From assembly GCA_017434525.1 (NCBI GenBank), contig JAFRFD010000012.1:1-64000 (forward strand): DNA of 64,000 nucleotides. Reading direction: 5' to 3'. The stretch comes from Methanobrevibacter sp. Lineage in GTDB: Archaea > Methanobacteriota > Methanobacteria > Methanobacteriales > Methanobacteriaceae. The notes below the pieces were generated by a model. It searched no databases. It worked only from the letters and a program-made list of their open reading frames with translations, and was not told the DNA's origin. Shown one piece after another: positions 58,617 to 64,000 of this stretch. The position numbers and the translations under genes are program-made. The first letter of the stretch is position 1. Each line of letters starts with the position of its first letter.

Positions 58617-59744
58617 ATGATTGTAAAAACAGAAGAATTCAAAGAGGCTTGCCAAACGATTCTTTTAGCTTTAGATACAAAGGAAGTAACATTGTATAAT
58701 GAAGCATTAGAATTATCAGCCAATGGTTCAGTTCTTGATTTGAATGTCACTAATCGCCAGTATTACGTAACGGTAAAGTTTAACCTTAGTTCTCCAACCC
58801 AGTTTAAGGCCACTGTTAAAGCAAAAACTTTCCTGTCATTAATTAGTAAAATCACCACAGAGTTTATTGAGTTGATTGTTACTGAAAAGACATTAAAAGT
58901 AAAAGCTAATGGTGAGTACACTTTCCCGATTATCTTTAATAATTCAACTATGTTAGAGTTACCAAAGATTAACCCTGGAGTTGTAACAAATAGTTTTGCC
59001 ATTAATAGTGATATTCTTTTGAGTATATTATTTAATAATAGTAAAGAGTTATCACGTGGTGCCGAAGTAATTAAGAACAGTAGTTCACGTTCTGCTCAAC
59101 CTTATTATTATATTGATGAGCAGGGTGCTATTACTTATACTACAGGTGCTTGTGTTAATACTTTCTCATTACCGACTCAAATTAAGATGCTCCTTGATGA
59201 TAAGTCGGTAAAATTATTTAAGTTATTCAAGGGAAATACAGCAGTTGATTTCAAGATGAGTCAGGTAGCAATCACTGATACTTTAATTCAAACTGTCTTA
59301 CAGTTTAGTACTGATAAGGTAATTTTGAATACTATTATGCCTGAATCATCACTGATTTCATCAGTACCAGCCATCACCATTAGGGAAATGGCTAATAAGA
59401 GCTACCCATACAATGTAGTGTTAAGTAAAGATGATTTACTTGAGGCATTAAACAGGTTAAACATTTTCAATACTGACTCTAAATTATTAATCAAGGTAAG
59501 TGTAGAAAATGATACACTAACTCTCAGAAGTTTAACCGATGACTTTGTAGAGGAAGTTAAGATTTCGGGTGGAAGTACTTTAACTGATGAGTATTCATTC
59601 TACTTAATTCTTAAGAACTTAAAACTCATTCTTGATGGTTATACTGAAGATTATATCACTATGGGTTTTGGTGATAATAAGGCCATTGTATTTAAGAAAC
59701 AAGCTGTTGTAGATATTATCCCTGAGCCAAAGGTGGTAGGTTAA
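58617..59744 (+). CDS. dnaN: DNA polymerase sliding clamp, DnaN-like
   Basis: 375 residues in three beta-alpha repeats: FNLSSPTQFKATVKAKTFLSL, then a middle domain, then PYNVVLSKDDLLEALNRLN. The size and layout are those of bacterial beta clamps rather than T4 gp45 (about 230 residues). It would tether the polymerase and be loaded by the DnaX-type protein at 63677. GGAGG precedes the start. No TGA codons. Confidence 0.75.
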   Translation: MIVKTEEFKEACQTILLALDTKEVTLYNEALELSANGSVLDLNVTNRQYYVTVKFNLSSPTQFKATVKAKTFLSLISKITTEFIELIVTEKTLKVKANGEYTFPIIFNNSTMLELPKINPGVVTNSFAINSDILLSILFNNSKELSRGAEVIKNSSSRSAQPYYYIDEQGAITYTTGACVNTFSLPTQIKMLLDDKSVKLFKLFKGNTAVDFKMSQVAITDTLIQTVLQFSTDKVILNTIMPESSLISSVPAITIREMANKSYPYNVVLSKDDLLEALNRLNIFNTDSKLLIKVSVENDTLTLRSLTDDFVEEVKISGGSTLTDEYSFYLILKNLKLILDGYTEDYITMGFGDNKAIVFKKQAVVDIIPEPKVVG

Positions 59745-59745
59745 T

Positions 59746-59925
59746 TTGGAAGAAAACAGGAATAAAGAAGAAGTCATACCCGCCGTCGTAAAACATGGTT
59801 GGTTTTATTGTCAAGTATGTGGTCAGATAGTGGGTGATGACAATTACTGCAAGAATTGCGGTCAGAGGTTAAAAGATGGACCTTGGGAAAAAGTTCGAGA
59901 CCCATTTGAAGGCAAACTGAGCTAG
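59746..59925 (+). CDS. Small zinc-ribbon protein
   Basis: 59 residues with a TTG start one base after the clamp stop. CQVCGQ and CKNCGQ form a zinc ribbon. The upstream AGGTGGTAGG in the clamp gene is a plausible ribosome binding site. It overlaps the recombinase gene start. Function unknown. Confidence 0.55.
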   Translation: MEENRNKEEVIPAVVKHGWFYCQVCGQIVGDDNYCKNCGQRLKDGPWEKVRDPFEGKLS

Positions 59926-60349
59926 TTCAGTACCCGATGCTTTTCTGTATCGATTAGATGACCAGATGTCTGGTTATCAGGGTTCTTCAAATATTTGTGA
60001 TTTCATCGGTTACAAGTACCCTAACATTTACTTAATTGAATGTAAAGAACACAAGAAAAATACTTTCCCTTTCTCGGCTTTTAGACAGTATGATGACTTG
60101 GCTAAGTGTACTGGGATTAAGGGTTTACATGCAGGAGTAGTGTTATGATTTTCTGACCACGACCTAGTTTTATGAATACCAATAGAAACGTTTATTAAAT
60201 TAAAAGAAGAAGATAAAAAATCATTTAATGTAAAGATGGTTGATGACCCTGAATACGAATGCCTAGTATTACCATCTCGAAAATTGATACGGTATATGGA
60301 CACTGACTATTCAGCGTTAATAGAATATTACAGGAGTGAAGATGATTAA
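59876..60349 (+). CDS. recU: RecU-like Holliday junction resolvase
   Basis: 157 residues, visible only if three TGA codons are read as Trp (LKAN-W-ASS, VVL-W-FSD, LVL-W-IPI). The start MDLGKKFETHLKAN, FLYRLDDQMSGYQGSSNICDFIGY and YLIECKEHKKNTFPF match RecU resolvases of Bacillota, with catalytic Asp in ICDF and Glu/Lys in ECKE. I chose the ATG at 59876 (AGAGGT upstream), inside the zinc-ribbon gene. It resolves branched intermediates before packaging. Confidence 0.8.
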
Positions 60350-60899
60350 AATAGATAAATCAAAACTTGGAGTTGAGTACAATAAAATTAAATCTTATCT
60401 TGAGTATTATGAAGAATATGGTGCCCCATTAGTTGAGGAATATTCAAGGGACTTGGATGAGAAGGTTAATAGTATCACTTCTTACTTAAATCAGTGCCGT
60501 ACATATAACCTTGATTTCGATGTTGTATCACTCCAGAGAATTGTAATTGATTTATCATCAACTATCTACTATACTTCTTCTAGGTTAGAGCAAGTTGAGA
60601 TTTTAGCTGATATGGCTAAGATTTCATATAAGGACAGATATAATGAGGCGTATACTTCAAAGCAAGGTGCAAGCAGACAGGAAGAGAGAAGATATACTTC
60701 TGACCAGTTAAAGGCGTTAGCTGACCAAGAAGCTATTGAAGAGGAATTAGTACATTTCATTTATCAGCATTGTGCTTCAATCTTGCAGGCTAAGGTAGAT
60801 GCGGCAAATGAATTACTTAAGAGTTGTTCAAAATCATTATCAGCATGTATTGAGAGCATGAAGTCAATGAGTTATACTTCTAACAAGGCGGGTATATAA
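60342..60899 (+). CDS. Helical protein of the recombination cluster
   Basis: 185 residues, nearly all helix with coiled-coil character (Glu/Tyr/Ser/Leu-rich). It starts inside the RecU stop with GGAG ahead. It lies between the resolvase and a RecB-like nuclease, so a recombination mediator role (UvsY-type) is conceivable but no motif supports it. Confidence 0.5.
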   Translation: MIKIDKSKLGVEYNKIKSYLEYYEEYGAPLVEEYSRDLDEKVNSITSYLNQCRTYNLDFDVVSLQRIVIDLSSTIYYTSSRLEQVEILADMAKISYKDRYNEAYTSKQGASRQEERRYTSDQLKALADQEAIEEELVHFIYQHCASILQAKVDAANELLKSCSKSLSACIESMKSMSYTSNKAGI

Positions 60900-61636
60900 T
60901 GAAGGTATCATATAGTAAAGTTGACACTTATAACACCTGCCCATTTCTTTACAAGCTGAAATACATAGAACACCTTGAGCCTAAAGATGATTTGTCGCCA
61001 TCTAACCCATTATTTATTGGTACTGCCTGTCATGAAGGAATTGAAACTCGTGATGTAGAAAAGGCAGTTGAAAGTTATAAATCTCACTTTGATGAAATAA
61101 CTTCTGAACATGAAGTAGAGATAGAGAAGATAAAATCAATAGTACCTAAAGCCATTGAACAAATACCTGACTGTGAGTTTTACGAATATAAACTTGATGT
61201 ACCTGATGAATTTGTTGGTTACATAGATGGTTTGGTTAAGGTGGATGAAGGCTTATATGATTTACTTGATTTTAAGACTAGCAATAATATATCAGGTTAT
61301 AAAACTTCTCCACAAGTACATATTTACAAATATTACTTTGAGAGGCTTACTGAAAACAAAGTTAGGGATTTGTATTATGTATTTATCCCTAAGTCAGCTA
61401 TAAAATTAAATGAAGACCTTTCAAATGTTAAGGAGATAACTGATGAGTTAAAGAGCCGAGATATTCACTTTGAAAAAATTGATTTTGATAAACAACAGGT
61501 GAATTACTTCTTTGCTCGAAAAAGCTTATTGGAGAAAGAAACAAACTTCCAGAAACGGTATTCATCAAAATGTAATTGGTGCCAACTTAGGAAGTTCTGT
61601 AAAACAAACGGTGCAGATAGAAGTGAATTAAAATAG
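60899..61636 (+). CDS. Cas4/RecB-like PD-(D/E)XK exonuclease
   Basis: 245 residues. VSYSKVDTYNTCPFLYKLKY at the N-terminus, GTACHEGIET, the nuclease core YDLLDFKTSN and QVHIYKYYF, and a C-terminal CNWCQLRKFC follow the Cas4-type family. The family often carries a 4Fe-4S cluster on one N-terminal and three C-terminal Cys residues, matched here by Cys in TCPF, CNWC and FC. It likely produces single-stranded ends for recombination. Confidence 0.8.
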   Translation: MKVSYSKVDTYNTCPFLYKLKYIEHLEPKDDLSPSNPLFIGTACHEGIETRDVEKAVESYKSHFDEITSEHEVEIEKIKSIVPKAIEQIPDCEFYEYKLDVPDEFVGYIDGLVKVDEGLYDLLDFKTSNNISGYKTSPQVHIYKYYFERLTENKVRDLYYVFIPKSAIKLNEDLSNVKEITDELKSRDIHFEKIDFDKQQVNYFFARKSLLEKETNFQKRYSSKCNWCQLRKFCKTNGADRSELK

Positions 61637-61654
61637 TTTACTTCTATCTTTTTT
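61616..61654 (+). terminator. Terminator hairpin overlapping the next promoter
   Basis: GATAGAAGT (61616-61624) pairs with ACTTCTATC (61640-61648), followed by six T residues. The -35 box TTTACT is at the start of the 3' arm. The gene's TAG stop is in the loop. Confidence 0.85.
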
Positions 61655-61665
61655 AGCCTTATAAT
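61637..61665 (+). promoter_or_regulatory. Early-type promoter
   Basis: TTTACT (61637-61642), 17 bases, TATAAT (61660-61665), then AATAATGTAAATA. It overlaps the terminator. Confidence 0.78.
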
Positions 61666-61695
61666 AATAATGTAAATATATAAGGAGGAAAATAT

Positions 61696-61983
61696 ATGGT
61701 AAATCATGAATATTGGATTGACATCTACCCTACCTCAAAGTTAAATATTCCGTGGAGAGTAGAAGTTACTGAAACTCGTACTTACAAAACTATCGAGAAT
61801 GTTGAATTCAGAACTCCTGAAGAGGTTATCGAAAAGGTTAAGTCATATTGGAGAAGATATGGTAAGAATCAGGCTAGATTAGCTGAACATGTTTATTATA
61901 TCGCCCCAAACAAGAGTTTTGAAAAATTAGCCATAGAATATGAAGATGAGGTAGCTAATGACGAAAGCGGAAGAAATGATTAG
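61696..61983 (+). CDS. Small hypothetical protein
   Basis: 95 residues with AAGGAGG upstream. Trp/Arg-rich, including VEKVKSYWRRYGKNQ-like helices. First gene after an early-type promoter. Overlaps the next gene by 26 bases. Function unknown. Confidence 0.55.
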   Translation: MVNHEYWIDIYPTSKLNIPWRVEVTETRTYKTIENVEFRTPEEVIEKVKSYWRRYGKNQARLAEHVYYIAPNKSFEKLAIEYEDEVANDESGRND

Positions 61984-62155
61984 AGACTATAATTTGAAAT
62001 ATAATTATAGGAAAAATGATTATGAATTATCAGAAGTAAAAGTTCTTAAGGTTAAAAAGCCTATTGAGCTTTTATTTCCTTTGGGTATTATATTAGTTGG
62101 AGTATTATATGGAAGATACAAAGTTCGAAATAAAAAAGACACAAGTTCTAAGTAA
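61958..62155 (+). CDS. Small single-pass membrane protein
   Basis: 65 residues. A polar N-terminal half is followed by one hydrophobic segment (about residues 36-51, IELLFPLGIILVGVLY) and a basic tail, suggesting an N-out orientation. It overlaps both neighbours. Function unknown. Confidence 0.5.
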   Translation: MTKAEEMIRDYNLKYNYRKNDYELSEVKVLKVKKPIELLFPLGIILVGVLYGRYKVRNKKDTSSK

Positions 62156-62516
62156 TGTTAGATATGAGGGTAGATTGACCTCTGGTGTTGATACCGTTTG
62201 CATTTGTAAGGTTAACGTTTATGTTCCTGATAACGCATGGAGTATCTCTGGGTGGTATACTGCTGATGGCTATAAAAATAAAGGTTATGGTAAAATAGCC
62301 ATGAGTGATACTTTAAAAGAAATATATAAAGAACATGGTAAACCCGATAGAATTGAATATGTCTGGAATGGTTTAAATGATTATGTTTATAATTGGATGA
62401 CGAAACACTTCGGTGCTAGACAGAAGACAGCTTCAGTTGGACCCGAAGATGATTGGGACTCTCATATTTATTATTTAAATGTTGATAAAGTATTAGATTA
62501 TTTTGAGGTAAGATAA
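62109..62516 (+). CDS. GNAT-type N-acetyltransferase
   Basis: 135 residues. SISGWYTADGYKNKGYGKIAM is the acetyl-CoA binding region (the G-x-G part is KGYGK). The C-terminal part (YVWNGLNDYVYNWMTKHFGA) is typical for GNAT enzymes. I chose the ATG at 62109 with GGAG 7 bases upstream. It overlaps the preceding gene and abuts the HD gene. The target is unknown. Confidence 0.75.
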   Translation: MEDTKFEIKKTQVLSNVRYEGRLTSGVDTVCICKVNVYVPDNAWSISGWYTADGYKNKGYGKIAMSDTLKEIYKEHGKPDRIEYVWNGLNDYVYNWMTKHFGARQKTASVGPEDDWDSHIYYLNVDKVLDYFEVR

Positions 62517-63143
62517 ATGATTGAAGAAAATAAGAACAGGTTTATTGATGAATTAAGTAAAGTAGACAGAAACGGGATTGAAGGTTTAATTGAATATCTT
62601 GTTGTATCTGATTTCTTCACGGCCCCAGCTAGTACTAAATATCATTGTGATTTTGCTGGTGGGTTATGTCAGCATAGTTTAAATGTTTTTGATAATATTA
62701 TGAAGTTAAAAGATTTATATAATCTTGATATAAGTGATGAATCACTTAGGCTTGTTTCATTATTACATGATGTTTCAAAAACTAACTTTTATGAAGAGTA
62801 TTTTCAGAATAAGAAGTTATACTCAAGCGGTGGAAGCAAGGTTGATGAGGGTGGTCGGTATGACTGGGTAAGTGTTAAGTCATATAAGATTAAAGAACCT
62901 GAATTAAGAATGGTATCAGGTGAACACGGCTTCAACTCATATATGATTATTAAAGATTATGTTAAGTTGACTGACGAAGAGATTACAGCCATTGTTAACC
63001 ATCATTTAGGAATGGACAATGGTTACTGCTTCAAAGACATGAACGAGGTCTGTGATAGATACCAGTTAGTACCATTACTACACTTAGCAGATATGTGTAG
63101 TGTTTACTTTACTGAAAATAAATATCATGAACAAAATAATTAA
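62517..63143 (+). CDS. HD-domain phosphohydrolase
   Basis: 208 residues. GLCQHSLNV (about residue 51), SLLHDVSKTNF (HD at about residues 83-84) and VNHHLGMD (about residue 161) are the metal-binding sites of HD hydrolases. Related phage and bacterial proteins are nucleotidases or part of YhaM-like exonucleases. The last residues overlap the next gene. Confidence 0.8.
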   Translation: MIEENKNRFIDELSKVDRNGIEGLIEYLVVSDFFTAPASTKYHCDFAGGLCQHSLNVFDNIMKLKDLYNLDISDESLRLVSLLHDVSKTNFYEEYFQNKKLYSSGGSKVDEGGRYDWVSVKSYKIKEPELRMVSGEHGFNSYMIIKDYVKLTDEEITAIVNHHLGMDNGYCFKDMNEVCDRYQLVPLLHLADMCSVYFTENKYHEQNN

Positions 63144-63483
63144 GAATGAGTTAAATAGAGTTACTGCTACAAAGGTTGAATATTCAGACAATGATACTCA
63201 TATCTTTATTCCACGTTCAATAAAGATTTTGAACTCATCACTCAAAGTTGGTTCAGTATATAAAATAAGGTTGAATGATTTCATTACTAACCCGTATGAT
63301 GGTTCGACTTTAGCTGCTAACTGGAACGGTGGTGTGATTCCAAAGTATAAAGAATATTTAGTAGAAGTATTAGATTTTATGGCTAATATGATTTCAGTAA
63401 ACGGTGTAGCGGTAGAAAACAACTCAAGCCAATTTATTGGTTGGTTACCATTAGATGGATTTGAAACAATCTCAAAGGAGTAG
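63127..63483 (+). CDS. Hypothetical protein
   Basis: 118 residues, ATG at 63127 within the HD gene. Beta-rich (HIFIPRSIKIL, SVYKIRLNDFI, YLVEVLDFMANMISVNGVAVE). No motif recognised. Confidence 0.5.
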   Translation: MNKIIKNELNRVTATKVEYSDNDTHIFIPRSIKILNSSLKVGSVYKIRLNDFITNPYDGSTLAANWNGGVIPKYKEYLVEVLDFMANMISVNGVAVENNSSQFIGWLPLDGFETISKE

Positions 63484-63486
63484 ATT

Positions 63487-63699
63487 ATGAAATATTATGT
63501 AACTGCAAACGATGATACTGTAAAGTTTGATACACGTGAAGCTGCTGAGTTATTTGCATATACAATGTTAGATGATGACAATGTAGTTTACCTTGAGTAC
63601 GGAGTAATTGATTATGACGGGTGGCAAGGAAACTCAACATTAGCTATATTAAAACCAACAGAAGGAGGTACTTGCAGTGAGTGTCTCATTAGCGGTTAA
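63487..63699 (+). CDS. Small hypothetical protein
   Basis: 70 residues, acidic, ending in CSECL. It overlaps the start of the clamp loader gene, whose AAGGAGG lies inside it. Function unknown. Confidence 0.5.
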   Translation: MKYYVTANDDTVKFDTREAAELFAYTMLDDDNVVYLEYGVIDYDGWQGNSTLAILKPTEGGTCSECLISG

Positions 63700-64000
63700 A
63701 TATAGGCCAACTGACTTTAAGTCGGTATGTAGCCAAGAGGCTATTATTAAAATATTAGAAAGACAGTTGGAGACTGGTCAGTTTGTTAATTGTTATCTAT
63801 TCAGTGGGCCTAGTGGAACAGGTAAAACAACTATTGCTAGAATATTAGCTGACAAGATTAATTGTGGACATGGAAGTCCAATTGAAATTGACGCAGCTAG
63901 TAATAACGGTGTTGATAACGTTAGGTTATTAATTGAACAGGCAGGACAAAGGTCAATTGATTCTGAATACAAGATTTACATTATTGATGAATGTCACATG
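63677..64000 (+). CDS. dnaX: Clamp loader subunit, DnaX (tau/gamma)-like, 3' end off window
   Basis: The first 108 residues are present. GTG start with AAGGAGG 7 bases upstream. VKYRPTDFKSVCSQEAI, the P-loop FSGPSGTGKTTIARILA, then DAASNNGVDNVR and IYIIDECHM (Walker B) match DnaX/RFC clamp loaders. The four-Cys zinc insert of bacterial DnaX is missing between the P-loop and DAASN (only NCGHGS remains). It would load the beta clamp encoded at 58617. Confidence 0.88.
   Translation, partial: MSVSLAVKYRPTDFKSVCSQEAIIKILERQLETGQFVNCYLFSGPSGTGKTTIARILADKINCGHGSPIEIDAASNNGVDNVRLLIEQAGQRSIDSEYKIYIIDECHM

Overview
The window is part of a large tailed-phage genome (contractile-tailed, myovirus type). 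Every supportable gene is on the + strand and the DNA is AT-rich. TGA is read as tryptophan. About 50 in-frame TGA codons interrupt otherwise continuous genes, they fall where the families have Trp, and no gene ends in TGA (all stops are TAA or TAG). Two CHAP-domain wall hydrolases, a RecU-type resolvase, a DnaD-like replication protein with a Phg_2220-type C-terminus, strong AGGAGG ribosome binding sites and InlB/Flg_new-type repeats point to a walled Bacillota-like host. That host either uses genetic code 4 or is recoded by the phage during infection. No tRNA gene was seen in the window.

Layout. 1-353: a broken region with a short GC-rich patch and the 3' end of a gene. 354-2687: glycosyltransferase and two sugar-nucleotide SDR enzymes. 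2724-6627: CHAP-domain virion protein and two fibre-type proteins. 6650-14286: packaging and head genes (large terminase, portal, protease-scaffold fusion, major capsid). 14397-20573: neck and completion proteins, a SWIM zinc-finger protein and an acidic zinc-ribbon protein. A small early-type cassette in this block (15063-15566) ends in an RNA hairpin carrying two copies of the 16S rRNA 3'-end (anti-Shine-Dalgarno) sequence. 20574-36494: tail terminator, sheath, tube, chaperone-like gene with a probable frameshift extension, tape measure, hub, spike, gp53-, gp25- and gp6-like baseplate genes. 36510-39798: tail fibres, one with InlB-type repeats.

39872-45939: accessory and lysis region (lipoprotein, zinc-binding proteins, two metallophosphoesterases, SNF2-type helicase, CHAP endolysin). 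46007-54008: replication block (possible sigma factor, DnaD-like initiator, helicase loader, DnaB, DnaG, SSB, family A polymerase). 54068-58614: nucleotide metabolism (dNMP kinase, all-alpha NTP pyrophosphatase, thymidylate synthase-superfamily enzyme that looks like a dCMP hydroxymethylase plus a diverged paralogue, trimeric dUTPase, homing endonuclease, dCMP deaminase). 58617-64000: beta clamp, RecU, Cas4/RecB-like nuclease, GNAT, HD phosphohydrolase and the start of a DnaX clamp loader.

Regulation. Two promoter classes are visible. Early, replication and accessory units follow TTTAC(T/A)-N16 to 18-TATAAT, with the upstream gene's TAG stop often part of TAGTTTAC and, in several cases, an overlapping terminator hairpin. 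Head, neck and lysin units follow TGCTAAATTAAATATAAT, an extended -10-like motif with no evident -35. Apart from 1-353 there is no gene-free stretch longer than 300 bases.
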